Numbered from the stretch's first letter, positions 9,268 to 18,614 are shown. The stretch is 64,000 bases of DNA from Pseudoalteromonas sp. MMG007 (GCF_018100985.1 NZ_JAGJEI010000001.1:682001-746000); one strand, 5' to 3'. Notes: generated by a model not told the origin, from the sequence alone. Program-made: numbers and translations.

Positions 9268-9765
9268 ATGAAAATGAACACACCTGTAACAAAGCGATTA
9301 AATTTTAAATTAATGGATGAGCACGATTGGCCGCTGTTATTTGAGCTCGATCAAAACCCGGCTGTAATGCAGTTTTTAACTCGAGGGGTACCCACACCTT
9401 TAGATAAAATTAAAAACGAAGGTATACCTCGTATGCTTGAATATAAAAATGAGCAAAAAGGGTGGGGGCTTTGGGCTATAAGCATTAAGCCTAGCAATAC
9501 TTTTATAGGGTGGGTTTTAATTAGACCCATGCACTTTTTTAGTGATAAGCCTAATTTTAATGATATTGAAATAGGCTGGCGTTTTAAACAGCAAAGCTGG
9601 GGAAAGGGTTATGCAACTGAAGCTGCAAAGGCATTGTGCGACGAATTAGCAAAGCAAGCAGACGTTAAAAAAATCAGTGCAACTGCAATCAAAGATAACC
9701 TAGGGTCTATTAATATTATGAAAAAATTAGGGCTTACCTTTATAAAAAGTTACACATACAGATGA
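9268..9765 (+). CDS. GNAT family N-acetyltransferase (RimJ/RimL-like), probably frameshifted near its end
   Basis: A 165-residue acetyltransferase of the Acetyltransf_3 type: EIGWRFKQQSWGKGYATEAA carries the Q/RxxGxG/A acetyl-CoA motif with the upstream strand, and NLGSINIMKKLGLTFIKSY is the typical C-terminal motif. Substrate unknown. The frame stops at TGA 9763-9765 just after KSYTYR, but shifting to the frame beginning at GAT 9761 reads DEHGDLPAVLYAKTL then TAG at 9806-9808, which looks like the natural C-terminal strand of this family. A loss of two bases or gain of one around 9757-9761 would explain it. The core active-site part is intact. Confidence 0.75.
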   Translation: MKMNTPVTKRLNFKLMDEHDWPLLFELDQNPAVMQFLTRGVPTPLDKIKNEGIPRMLEYKNEQKGWGLWAISIKPSNTFIGWVLIRPMHFFSDKPNFNDIEIGWRFKQQSWGKGYATEAAKALCDELAKQADVKKISATAIKDNLGSINIMKKLGLTFIKSYTYR

Positions 9766-9907
9766 ACACGGTGACTTGCCCGCAGTGTTATACGCTAAAA
9801 CACTCTAGGCTAAGATTATAATTTACCTGTACAAACATTGACCTGAGCATAATTGATATGCATAAATGTGGGTGGGTAACTTAAAAATAATAAATTAAGG
9901 ATGTTGT

Positions 9908-11578
9908 ATGGGATTGTGTTCACTAAATAAATTAATAGTAAAAAGTGTGTTTATTTTACAGCTGTGTGTATTTGGCGCAGCAGCTGAGCAAGTTCCTCAA
10001 AGTGCGGTTGCCATGCCTGACTCATTTAGTGCCGACGCCGCTAAAAGCATATTAGAACAAGGAGGTAATGCTGTAGATGCTGCCATTACAGCGCAGTTTG
10101 TACTGGCAGTTACATTACCCGAAGCTGGAAATATTGGCGGCGGTGGCTTTATGCTTATTCAAAAAGACGGCCAGGGCGACTTTATAGATTATCGTGAAAC
10201 AGCGCCAACGGCAGCTCATCGGGATATGTATTTAGATGAGCAAGGCAATGTTGTTCCTAACAAATCAATCTATGGCATTCACGCAAGCGGTGTACCGGGC
10301 AGTGTGGCAGGTATGTGGCTGGCTCATCAAAAACACGGCACGTTAAAATGGGAAACATTAGTACAGCCTGCGGTTACGTTAGCTGAGCAAGGCTTTGTAG
10401 TGCCTCCTAAATTAGCTCAGGGAGTAAGTCGTTATATTGCGCATTTAAAAGCAAAAAAGATAAATGTAAATTTTGAGGAATATTTTGCAGGTGTGAAAGC
10501 GAACAAAGTATTTAAGCAACCTGAGCTTGCAGCTACATTAAAACGCATTCGCGATAATGGTCAAGATGGGTTTTATAAAGGCGAAACTGCAAATATTATT
10601 GCCAAATTTATGCACCAGCATGGCGGTATTATTAATCAAGATGATTTAAAAAATTACACGGCTAAATCGCGAACACCTATAAAAGCAAATTGGAATGGCT
10701 ATGAAGTATTAACATCACCACCACCAAGCTCTGGTGGTATTGCTATTTTACAGTGGCTAAAAATGTTTGAACTAAAAAAGCCAGATATGGGTTTAGTACA
10801 TAACTCAACGCAGTATGTGCATTTACTTTCTGAAATAGGTAAACGCGTATTTGCCGATAGAGCAGAGTATTTAGGGGATCCGGATTTTTTTGATGTACCA
10901 GTTAATGCACTTACAGACATTACTTACCTTAAAAAGCGTAGCGACGATATTTCGTTAACGGCTATTTCTACAACCGAAAATATTAAACCAGGTTTAAAAG
11001 AAAGTGAGCAAACTACACATTTTTCAATTGTTGATAACATGGGCAATGCAGTCGCAAATACGACAACTATAAATCTAGGTTTTGGAAGTGGGGTTGTCGT
11101 TGAAGGCGCAGGGTTTATTTTAAATGATGAAATGGACGACTTTAGCGCCAAGCCAGGCGTTATGAATGTATTTGGCGCCATTGGTGGTAAAGCAAACGAG
11201 ATACAACCTAATAAGCGTATGCTTAGCTCTATGACACCAACCATACTATTAAAAGATAACAAAGTGAAAATGGTAACAGGCTCACCAGGTGGCACGACGA
11301 TTATAAGCTCTGTTTATGAGTCTATTTTAAATGCGGTAGAGTTTGATATGAGTGCAAAAGAGGTTGTAAACAGCACGCGTTTTCATCATCAACTTTGGCC
11401 TAAAAACGTAATTAGAACACATAGCGGTTTTACTGATAACGTTAAAGCAGAGCTTATAAAAATGGGTTACACCCTTGATGAGCGACACTTTGGTGATTTA
11501 CATGTCATTATTAATAAAAAGGGTAAATTAGACGCCGCTTCTGAAAGCTCAGGACGTGGTAAATCAATTGTTTTTTAA
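9908..11578 (+). CDS. ggt: Gamma-glutamyltransferase (gamma-glutamyltranspeptidase)
   Basis: A 556-residue Ntn-hydrolase precursor that cleaves or transfers the gamma-glutamyl group of glutathione and related compounds in the periplasm. It has an N-terminal signal segment (KLIVKSVFILQLCVFGAAA), the family-specific LPEAGNIGGGGFM, and the autoprocessing site in QTTHFSIVD, where T369 should become the N-terminal nucleophile of the small subunit. Substrate motifs SMTPTILL and GSPGGTTIISS are present. The length agrees with the family. AAGGATG precedes the ATG. It is monocistronic and convergent with the Tim44-like gene. Confidence 0.95.
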   Translation: MGLCSLNKLIVKSVFILQLCVFGAAAEQVPQSAVAMPDSFSADAAKSILEQGGNAVDAAITAQFVLAVTLPEAGNIGGGGFMLIQKDGQGDFIDYRETAPTAAHRDMYLDEQGNVVPNKSIYGIHASGVPGSVAGMWLAHQKHGTLKWETLVQPAVTLAEQGFVVPPKLAQGVSRYIAHLKAKKINVNFEEYFAGVKANKVFKQPELAATLKRIRDNGQDGFYKGETANIIAKFMHQHGGIINQDDLKNYTAKSRTPIKANWNGYEVLTSPPPSSGGIAILQWLKMFELKKPDMGLVHNSTQYVHLLSEIGKRVFADRAEYLGDPDFFDVPVNALTDITYLKKRSDDISLTAISTTENIKPGLKESEQTTHFSIVDNMGNAVANTTTINLGFGSGVVVEGAGFILNDEMDDFSAKPGVMNVFGAIGGKANEIQPNKRMLSSMTPTILLKDNKVKMVTGSPGGTTIISSVYESILNAVEFDMSAKEVVNSTRFHHQLWPKNVIRTHSGFTDNVKAELIKMGYTLDERHFGDLHVIINKKGKLDAASESSGRGKSIVF

Positions 11579-11619
11579 TAACCTAAACACTGGTTTAGAT
11601 ATTTACTAATACAATAAAG

Positions 11620-11652
11620 CACCGCGCTAGTAATAATAATTAAAGCGCGGTG
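11620..11652. terminator. Hairpin between ggt and the Tim44-like gene
   Basis: CACCGCGCT (11620-11628) pairs with AGCGCGGTG (11644-11652) around a 15-base loop in the short gap between convergent genes. There is no clear T tract, so its terminator role is inferred from position. Confidence 0.5.
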
Positions 11653-11662
11653 AATTATCTTA

Positions 11663-12505
11663 CTAAGCGTCGATTAAATCTTCGACACCAACAATAAGCC
11701 AAGGAGCGTCGTCTGAAATAGCGCGCTCTAAGTGCCAAATTTCTAAAATTGGCTGTTCTTTTTTATCACCTAAGTCGCGGTACTTACCTTTAAAGCGAAT
11801 ACTTACTTGCCACACAGAGGCTGTAATATCTGCGCGAACAAGCTCAGCATCAATAAACATTACTTCTGTTTCTACGCTTTGTATTGCCTCGCGCTCCGCT
11901 TTAAACTCTGCGACAAGTTCTGGACTCAAATATTCTGCCATAATGGCGTAATCAGCATTATTCCAAGCACTTTGCAGTGTGTGGTAATGATTGCGAGCAC
12001 CTTGTAAAAAACCGTTAACGTCAAAATTAGGCGGCAAATTAAAAGGTACGTTTTCACTGTGTGGGGCACTATTTGAAAAACCTGTGTTAGTAGGTTGCTC
12101 TGTAGTCGCTTGCTTAAACGCATTTTGCGACATGCTTGCATTAGCAAGCTGAGGCGATTGTCTCGCGCGCATAAAACCGGTGATCAGTTTAAATAAAATA
12201 AAAAGTCCCCCAGCTAGTAAAATTATCTCTAAAAGTTGGAAGCCTTCAAAGTCATCGCCTAACATAGCAGCAATTAAGCCACCGGCTAAAAGCCCGCCAA
12301 ATACACCGGCCATAATTCCTTTTTTATTCGATTTAGCTTTTGGAGCTGTAGAGGCTGGAACGTCAGATTGTTTGTTTTGTGTTGTTTGCTGTGTGGTTGG
12401 TGTTTTACCACGTTTACTACTGCCAAATTTTTTGCGTGCGTGTGCATCAAAACTTGCCGTACAAAGCAATGCAAGTAATGAAAATATAACAATGATGTTC
12501 TTCAT
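11663..12505 (-). CDS. Tim44-like domain membrane protein
   Basis: A 280-residue protein with an N-terminal hydrophobic signal segment (MKNIIVIFSLLALLCTASF), a low-complexity Thr/Gln/Lys linker, glycine-rich hydrophobic stretch GIMAGVFGGLLAGGLIAAML followed by a transmembrane helix (LLEIILLAGGLFILFKLITG), and a C-terminal Tim44-like (NTF2-fold) domain from about residue 165 (FLQGARNHYHTLQSAWNNAD to PWLIVGVEDLIDA). Bacterial members are uncharacterised membrane proteins. The start at 12505 is preferred over the frame opening at 12625, because it has AGGGA upstream and exposes the signal segment. Confidence 0.85.
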   Translation of the reverse strand: MKNIIVIFSLLALLCTASFDAHARKKFGSSKRGKTPTTQQTTQNKQSDVPASTAPKAKSNKKGIMAGVFGGLLAGGLIAAMLGDDFEGFQLLEIILLAGGLFILFKLITGFMRARQSPQLANASMSQNAFKQATTEQPTNTGFSNSAPHSENVPFNLPPNFDVNGFLQGARNHYHTLQSAWNNADYAIMAEYLSPELVAEFKAEREAIQSVETEVMFIDAELVRADITASVWQVSIRFKGKYRDLGDKKEQPILEIWHLERAISDDAPWLIVGVEDLIDA

Positions 12506-12623
12506 GTAATTCCCTAAATAAGACTGAGCGGCGAGTATAATTAACTTTTCAGTAAAATCTAATAAATTACGTTGGAGATCAATGTGATTGAATGCAAAGT
12601 AAGCATCTTTAGTTGTTGTGTAC

Positions 12624-12656
12624 AAAAAAGCCGCACAATAAACATTGTGCGGCTTT
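12624..12656 (-). terminator. Terminator of the ECF sigma/DUF3379 operon
   Basis: AAAGCCGCACAAT (12627-12639) pairs with ATTGTGCGGCTTT (12644-12656). On the minus strand the 13-base-pair stem is followed by a run of six T, 18 bases beyond the DUF3379 stop codon. Confidence 0.9.
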
Positions 12657-12674
12657 AGTAATAACGTTTAACGT

Positions 12675-13427
12675 TTACAACCAACGAATGGCCTCAGTTA
12701 CTCGCTCGTTGTATACATTAATTGGTGCACCTGCGTTTGCAACCAAAATAGTATCAGCTTTTGATCCTCGATTGATAAAGCCTTCGAAACGTTCATCATG
12801 AAAATCATCAGCACCAAAACCAAACGATTGGTTTTCAGAGGGCACAATAAATACCGTCATCGGCCCAAAGTCTGATTCAAATACTAAGTGTAATCCTTCC
12901 TGACCTTTAAAATCACAAAACATAGCGTAGGTAATTTTGCCCGGAAGTTCTTCTATGTGTCCGCCAAGCATAGCGAGCTTATCGTTTACGCTTTGTAAGC
13001 TAATTGCATCTGTTTTGTCTAGTGCACTAATTTCGTGGTAAACGTGGGCTAGCGCATGTTCACCCGCTTCATGGGCAATGTGCTGTTCAGAGCTAAAAAA
13101 GAAAGCGCCCATCGCTACAAAAAAAGAGGCTGCAAGTGCTAAATGTACACGTTCAAACTTAAAACGAGAGCGAGCATCTACCACATTTTTGCCAGAAGCT
13201 TGCTCATCGTGTAGTGCTTTTTCTTTTAAAGAAGTATTTAAAAGAATACGCTCAGCAAGGTTATCAGGCACTGGTATATCTAGCGCATCTTGAATTTGTT
13301 TATCAAAATCTTTCATGTCGTTTATAAAATTTTGTCGCTCGGAGTTTTCTTTAGCAAACTCTAAAAGCTCCTTTTCTAAATCGTTTGGCTGCGCAATAGT
13401 GCGGCGACGAAACTCAAGTTCATCCAT
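12675..13427 (-). CDS. DUF3379 family protein, probable anti-sigma factor
   Basis: A 250-residue single-pass membrane protein: cytoplasmic N-terminal ~105 residues (MDELEFRRRTIAQPNDLEK onward), one transmembrane helix near residues 108-124 (VHLALAASFFVAMGAFFF), and a C-terminal extracytoplasmic domain with MFCDFKGQEGLHLVFESD. This is the DUF3379 family, regularly encoded directly after an ECF sigma gene in Alteromonadales and Shewanella. The reading is that it holds the sigma factor inactive until a periplasmic signal arrives; the context is seen, the mechanism inferred. Its ATG overlaps the sigma stop codon (TAATG), implying translational coupling. Confidence 0.85.
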   Translation of the reverse strand: MDELEFRRRTIAQPNDLEKELLEFAKENSERQNFINDMKDFDKQIQDALDIPVPDNLAERILLNTSLKEKALHDEQASGKNVVDARSRFKFERVHLALAASFFVAMGAFFFSSEQHIAHEAGEHALAHVYHEISALDKTDAISLQSVNDKLAMLGGHIEELPGKITYAMFCDFKGQEGLHLVFESDFGPMTVFIVPSENQSFGFGADDFHDERFEGFINRGSKADTILVANAGAPINVYNERVTEAIRWL

Positions 13428-13984
13428 TATTTTGATGCCCCTTTAAGTTGTTCATCATCACGGCTTAAAGCCTCTTTAAGTTGGTTTCTGGCACGGTATA
13501 AACGAGTCATTACCGTGTTTTTGTTTAAATCGAGTATTTCTGCAATCTCTTCACCAGAGCAACCCATAACTACCTGAAGTAGTAATGGCTCTCTGTATTC
13601 ATCAGACAGCAGTGCAATTTGGCGTTGTATAACCGTTTGCTCCATTTCATCATCGAGTGAATGACTTGTTTCATCAACAAGGGTGTCGTTCTCTACGTCA
13701 CTGTAATCAAACTGTTTGCGTTCAAAACGACGTGCGTTTTCTCTGCGCAAAATAGTAAGTAGCCAAGGCTTTGCCGCTTTTTGATCCAGTAATGAATCAA
13801 GCGAGCGCCAAGCACGTAAAAACGTTTCTTGTACTAAGTCATCTGCTATATGTGGGTCACGGCATAACCAATAAGCAAAGCGATAAAGCTCCTTATTGTA
13901 TACATGCACTAAGGCTTCATAACGCTTTTGTTTCTCTGCCATATCAACTAAGACCTGATTATTTGATTTTTTCTTTCCAAGCAT
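13427..13984 (-). CDS. ECF-type RNA polymerase sigma factor
   Basis: A 185-residue sigma-70 family protein with only regions 2 and 4. Region 2: ELYRFAYWLCRDPHIADDLV followed by QETFLRAWRSLD (-10 recognition). Region 4: LQVVMGCSGEEIAEILDLNK followed by NTVMTRLYRARNQLK (helix-turn-helix for -35 binding). The DUF3379 gene follows with a one-base overlap and is the likely anti-sigma partner. The regulon cannot be deduced from the window; the neighbouring Tim44-like gene and Bat operon are candidates by position only. The start at 13984 gives a basic N-terminal extension; a later Met is also possible. Confidence 0.93.
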   Translation of the reverse strand: MLGKKKSNNQVLVDMAEKQKRYEALVHVYNKELYRFAYWLCRDPHIADDLVQETFLRAWRSLDSLLDQKAAKPWLLTILRRENARRFERKQFDYSDVENDTLVDETSHSLDDEMEQTVIQRQIALLSDEYREPLLLQVVMGCSGEEIAEILDLNKNTVMTRLYRARNQLKEALSRDDEQLKGASK

Positions 13985-14047
13985 AAGTACTTTTTTAGTT
14001 AAAAATTATTATTTAATGCATGAAAAGACCTGAATTTATCAAACTAG

Positions 14048-15706
14048 TTAATAAAGGTCTTTTAATACAGCTTGTTGCGACGTCTTGCTTTGAGCATGGT
14101 ATTGCTCAATTATTTTAATAATAGCATCAAGATCTACCTTTGTACTGTTATTAGCGTACAGCGTAGCTTGTAGTTGGTTTATTAGGCCCGTTAGTTCGCT
14201 ACTATGTATAAGATTTGTTAATGCATCAATGGCGGCAACATTTTTACCTGTAAGCTCTTTGGCAACATTATTTAGTTCGCTATAAAATGCGCTTGAGTTA
14301 TTCGCTTTGGCGGTATTTTTTAATCTATTTAGTGAAAGCGGCGCTTTGGTGTTACTTTTTAAGCTATCAATTTTTAGTTCATTATTAGTAGAACGGTTTA
14401 ACCAAAATAAAATTGCAGTAATAATCCATAAAATATAACCAAGTACCGCAACCACAATTAACCAAAGAGGTGTAATGCTTTGAATAACCGGGGTGAGTGT
14501 AGACTTACCAGCTAAGTTATTTGATGAATTTATTTCACTGCTTTGCTCATTTGAAGTAATTGCATTGGTTACATCAGGCGCGGGTGTATTTGCGTTACCT
14601 GTAACTGTTATGGTGCGCTTAGGCAACGTTGCATAACTAATACGGTTAATTTTAGTGTTATACCAAGGTAATTTTATTTCAGGTAGTGTGTAAGTTCCTG
14701 GTTTTTGAGGCAGTAACGCATACGATGCAGTTTGCTGCGATACGACTCGCCCATCACGTACAGCATTATTGTTTTCTTTTTCATCTGGGTAGCTGCGAAT
14801 GCCATCTATTGTTGGCATTGTTATTTCGGGTAATTGCTCTTTTGTTACTCCAAGCGCAGTTAAGGTAATTGTACGTGTAATGGGGGTGCCTACTTCTACG
14901 GTGTTTTCTTCTGGTTGCCATTGCTCATCTAGATTAACAAGTTCGCTTGGTAACCATGCACCTTTATAATTACTTGGTATAGGCTTTATTTCTATCTGCT
15001 GATCGTCGCCAAGCGCAGATACTTCAAGTTGTCGGTAGTTTTGCTGCACGCGCCCCTGAAAAGCCGGCCCAGCAATAGTGTAAAGGCCACTTTTTTGAGG
15101 TTGAATTAGATATTCTCGGGTTATAACGAGGTAACGTTTACCATCAACAAGCTCGTAACTCTCCGTTTGTTTACCTAATTGCGTTAACTGCGCGTCCTCC
15201 ATATTTGGCGTGCTTAAGCTGCCATCAAGTAGCTCTTTTGCGAGGTAAAGTTTTATAGTGTAAACACCGGCCTCTTGCACAAAAATAGAGTTACTAGAGA
15301 GCTCTGTTTTTAAAAATATGTCGTTATTTTTATCTGCATCCGCCGAGCGCTTAGCTACTTTTAATTTAATAGGCTGCGATGTAAGCCCGGCAACACTAAA
15401 AGGTGGAATAGTGTATTCACCCTCGGCGCGGGTCATTAGCTTTACTGACCACGTAGTTTGTTTATTAATACTGCCATTAATAATATTTGTTCGCGAACTT
15501 AAGCTTGTAGGCCCAACAACAAAATCTTTCAGTAGTGCTGATGTGTCAGGTTGCTGGCCTTTAACTGTATCGTCTACGGTTATGTTGAGCATAAAAAATT
15601 CACCTGCAAGTACAGGGTTTTTGTCTACGCTTGCTTCTAACTTGGTGGCGGCCCATGTTGGCATCGCACTTAATAGCAATAAACAGCAAAATAATCGCAT
15701 TACCAT
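14048..15706 (-). CDS. BatD-like protein (oxygen tolerance family)
   Basis: A 552-residue BatD family protein, last gene of the MoxR/Bat operon. It has a signal peptide (MRLFCCLLLLSAMPTWAATK), about 370 residues of Ig-like beta domains (start ASVDKNPVLAGEFFMLNITV, later AEGEYTIPPFSVAGLTSQPI), a Ser/Asn-rich linker, and a transmembrane helix near residue 415 (PLWLIVVAVLGYILWIITAI) followed by a cytoplasmic helical tail. BatD is thought to work with the VWA proteins of the operon in the envelope; its molecular task is not settled. The ATG at 15706 has GGAG nine bases upstream and overlaps the end of the previous gene. Confidence 0.9.
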   Translation of the reverse strand: MVMRLFCCLLLLSAMPTWAATKLEASVDKNPVLAGEFFMLNITVDDTVKGQQPDTSALLKDFVVGPTSLSSRTNIINGSINKQTTWSVKLMTRAEGEYTIPPFSVAGLTSQPIKLKVAKRSADADKNNDIFLKTELSSNSIFVQEAGVYTIKLYLAKELLDGSLSTPNMEDAQLTQLGKQTESYELVDGKRYLVITREYLIQPQKSGLYTIAGPAFQGRVQQNYRQLEVSALGDDQQIEIKPIPSNYKGAWLPSELVNLDEQWQPEENTVEVGTPITRTITLTALGVTKEQLPEITMPTIDGIRSYPDEKENNNAVRDGRVVSQQTASYALLPQKPGTYTLPEIKLPWYNTKINRISYATLPKRTITVTGNANTPAPDVTNAITSNEQSSEINSSNNLAGKSTLTPVIQSITPLWLIVVAVLGYILWIITAILFWLNRSTNNELKIDSLKSNTKAPLSLNRLKNTAKANNSSAFYSELNNVAKELTGKNVAAIDALTNLIHSSELTGLINQLQATLYANNSTKVDLDAIIKIIEQYHAQSKTSQQAVLKDLY

Positions 15707-17628
15707 GATTTTTCTACTCCTGTAGGGCGACGTTGATATTGTCTTTTTTGGGCTTCTAATTGCATTTTATTCCGTAATAAAATTGCCGGGTCGTCCGGTA
15801 CTTTTCGTAATAATTGATTAAGCTGCTGCGCTTTCTCTTTCTCTTCGTTGGTAAGTTCACGCGCTTGTGCTTGAGCAGCTTGTTGCTGTGCATTTTGCTT
15901 TTGCTCATCCGTTAACGCTTGCTCATTTGCACCTTGGGGCTGTGCGTTTTGCGGTTCTTGTTTAGCTTGTTCAGACTCTTTTTGTGCTTGCTCAGATTGT
16001 TGCTCTGCTTGCATATCAGGTTCATTTTGCTTATCTGATTGCGAACCTGGCTGTGTGTTTTGCTCAGAGTCTGATTGCTCATTTTTATCTTTATCAGACT
16101 CGTCGGGTTTACCTTGCTGATCTTGTGATTGCTCGCCCTGGTTTTCACCTTCTTGAGATTCGCTTTTTTCACCATCGCTTTGCTGCTGATCTTGCTTTGA
16201 TTGATCATTTTGCTGTTGGTTTTGCTCATCTTTGTTTTGCTCGTTTTGAGAGTCACCGTTTTGATCTTGCTGGTCTTGTTGCTTTTGCTGATTTAAAAGC
16301 TGTTCAACCAATGCTTGGTTGTCGGCGGCTTCACTAAAATCGCTTTGTAGGTTTTGTGCTTGTTTATAAGCGTCAATAGCCTGCTCAAGCTGGCCCGCTT
16401 TTGCAAGTGCATTACCATAATTGTATAAACCAGAGGCCGACTTATCTTTGCTAAACGCATCAAGCGCTCCTTCGAAGTTGCCTTGCTGGTATAAAGCCGC
16501 ACCTTTTAATTTACTTGAATCGGCATTGGCTGCGCTTTCAAAGTCTTTATTTTGATATGCATCTAGCGCTTGTTGATCGGTATTTTTTAAAAACGCAGGT
16601 AGCTCTAGAGCATAAGCTTGTTGCTGTGGTAAAAAACTTAATACTAAAAATGCACCTACAAATGCCGCGTTTCTAAATAAATATAAACTTAAAGGCAATA
16701 AAATAAGTAAGCCATAAATACCTGCATCTATTCGCCAAAGTGCATGGCTTTGCTTTTCATCTTTTAATAGCTCGCTATTTGCGTTTGGTGCAAACGTTGC
16801 AATGTCGCTACTGCTAGGCTGGTAGCTAGCATATTTACCACCGCTGTTGCTGGCAAGGCCTTTTAATTGCGATGAGTTAAGAGTGGGCACTACAATTTGC
16901 CCATAGCGGTCTTTTAAAAAGCCGCCTTCAGGTAATTTTATTGGCGCACCTTGGGCAGTACCTACACCGTAAATATTTAAGCGGTATTGGCTGTTGCTAG
17001 TAAAGTTACTGACATCACTTTGCTCAGTTTGATCTATGCCATCGGTAACTAAAATTATGTCGCCATCAATATAACCTGCTTGAGTTAAAAGTTCTTTTGC
17101 CATATCAAGCCCGGCTAAAACGTTAGAGCCTTTGTCAGGCATTATGTCGGGGCTCAAACTTGGGATTAAATTGGCAAGCGTAGTGGCGTCGTTAGTTAAA
17201 GGAGAAATAGTAAATGCGCTACCTGCATAGGCAACTAAGGCTGTATCGCCTTCTTTAAATAGCTCAATCATATCGAGTGCTTTAAAGCGCGATTGCGTTA
17301 AACGGTTTGGTAAAATGTCGGTACTGTACATTGAATACGACATATCCATAACGATTACGCGAGCGCTTTTACTTTGAAATACGGGCACTTGTTTTTCTTC
17401 AAAACTAGGGCCTGCACTAAATAAAATACCTAAGCAGCAAAATACAGCAATAAGCCAAAGTGGTTGGCTGGTTTTAGTGTTAGATTCGCTCATAATAAAC
17501 GACGCCAAATGAGGAGCGATTAAGTTATCTGCTGTCGTTTTTTTATGTTTAATAAACGCGACAAAAAATAGCGCTACAGCAGGTATTAAAAGCCACAAAA
17601 CAGCTGGGCGAATAAATTCGAAATCCAT
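15700..17628 (-). CDS. BatB/BatC-type protein: VWA domain plus TPR and Gln-rich tail
   Basis: A 642-residue membrane protein. Order: N-terminal transmembrane segments (residues ~8-25 and ~55-72), a VWA domain with MIDAS motif DMSYSMYS (~95) and LVTDGIDQTEQ, another pair of hydrophobic helices (~300-340), a TPR part (~355-435; YNYGNALAKAGQLEQAIDAY), and about 150 residues of strongly polar Q/D/E/S/N-rich low complexity before a short basic C terminus. In other genera the VWA (BatB) and TPR (BatC) parts are separate genes; here they are fused. It overlaps both neighbours by a few bases, consistent with tight coupling in the operon. Confidence 0.92.
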   Translation of the reverse strand: MDFEFIRPAVLWLLIPAVALFFVAFIKHKKTTADNLIAPHLASFIMSESNTKTSQPLWLIAVFCCLGILFSAGPSFEEKQVPVFQSKSARVIVMDMSYSMYSTDILPNRLTQSRFKALDMIELFKEGDTALVAYAGSAFTISPLTNDATTLANLIPSLSPDIMPDKGSNVLAGLDMAKELLTQAGYIDGDIILVTDGIDQTEQSDVSNFTSNSQYRLNIYGVGTAQGAPIKLPEGGFLKDRYGQIVVPTLNSSQLKGLASNSGGKYASYQPSSSDIATFAPNANSELLKDEKQSHALWRIDAGIYGLLILLPLSLYLFRNAAFVGAFLVLSFLPQQQAYALELPAFLKNTDQQALDAYQNKDFESAANADSSKLKGAALYQQGNFEGALDAFSKDKSASGLYNYGNALAKAGQLEQAIDAYKQAQNLQSDFSEAADNQALVEQLLNQQKQQDQQDQNGDSQNEQNKDEQNQQQNDQSKQDQQQSDGEKSESQEGENQGEQSQDQQGKPDESDKDKNEQSDSEQNTQPGSQSDKQNEPDMQAEQQSEQAQKESEQAKQEPQNAQPQGANEQALTDEQKQNAQQQAAQAQARELTNEEKEKAQQLNQLLRKVPDDPAILLRNKMQLEAQKRQYQRRPTGVEKSW

Positions 17629-18614
17629 TAGTTAGGCTCCTTAAGTGCACGCAAAGTACTTATCATTACTTTTAAGCTAATGAGTAAAAGTGCAATCAGT
17701 AGTGGGTAGTAAAATAGTGAGCTTTGTGGGCGAAATGTTTGTTCATCAGCACTTATTGGCTCTAATTTATCAAGCTCAGCGTATATTTGCTGAAGGCCGG
17801 CTACATCTTTTGCTCTAAAGTATAAGCCGCCTGTTTGCTCAGCTACTTGCTTTAGTAAGCTTTCATCTAAGCTGCCACCACTTGAACCACCCATATTAAA
17901 TAGGCTAAAGCCGCGTGGGTTATCTGAGCCTACACCTATGGTATATACTTTAATACCTTCTTCGCGGGCAAGGAGTAGGGCATCTTCTGGTTTTAAATTA
18001 CCCGCTGTGTTTTGCCCATCGGTTAATAGCACCACAATGCGATTACTCTTATCTTTATTGGCAAAACGTTTTACCGATAAACCTAGTGCATCGCCAATAG
18101 CCGTGGCGCGCCCTACCAAGCCAATTTGAGATTCGCTGAGCATTTTACTCACTGTTTTCACGTCGCGCGTAAGTGGTGTTTGTAAAAATGCGGTGTCGCC
18201 AAATAATATCAAGCCAAGCCTGTCGCCTTGACGCTGTTCTATAAAGTCGCTCAATACGGCTTTTACCATAGTAAGGCGGTCAACATACTGGCCGTTGTAG
18301 GCCATGTCTTGTTCGGTCATAGATCCTGATAAATCAACTGCGAGCATTATATCGCGCCCTTCATTAGGTAATGAAATAGGCTCGTCTAACCACGTTGGAT
18401 TTGCAGCTGCTGTTACAAGTAAAAACCATAAAATCCATTCGAAAACATTTAACTTACGTGCACCTTGCTCAAGGTTATGCGTGGTTAAGTTGTGTTTAGC
18501 AAAGCTAGGAATGCGAAGGCGCGTTTGAGCGCTAGTTGCAGCCGGTTTTAATAATAAAAGTAATAAAGGCAGTGGCAGTAATAAAAATAACCAGGGCCAG
18601 CTAAACTCAAACAT
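17628..18614 (-). CDS. BatA-type VWA domain protein
   Basis: A 328-residue aerotolerance-type VWA protein: two N-terminal hydrophobic helices (WPWLFLLLPLPLLLLLL and FEWILWFLLVTAAANP), a VWA domain from ~85 with a full MIDAS (DLSGSM, then TPLTRD and VLLTDGQNTAGNL), and a C-terminal transmembrane helix (FYYPLLIALLLISLKVMIST). Members bind a divalent metal at the MIDAS and are thought to be clients or adaptors of MoxR ATPases. Its TAA stop shares a base with the ATG of the next VWA gene (TAATG). Confidence 0.93.
   Translation of the reverse strand: MFEFSWPWLFLLLPLPLLLLLLKPAATSAQTRLRIPSFAKHNLTTHNLEQGARKLNVFEWILWFLLVTAAANPTWLDEPISLPNEGRDIMLAVDLSGSMTEQDMAYNGQYVDRLTMVKAVLSDFIEQRQGDRLGLILFGDTAFLQTPLTRDVKTVSKMLSESQIGLVGRATAIGDALGLSVKRFANKDKSNRIVVLLTDGQNTAGNLKPEDALLLAREEGIKVYTIGVGSDNPRGFSLFNMGGSSGGSLDESLLKQVAEQTGGLYFRAKDVAGLQQIYAELDKLEPISADEQTFRPQSSLFYYPLLIALLLISLKVMISTLRALKEPN

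Noticed and set aside
15912..16337. Long open frames on both strands inside the Q-rich part of the BatB/C gene.
   Set aside because: They are side effects of the repetitive CAA/GAT codons of the real gene and have no motifs.
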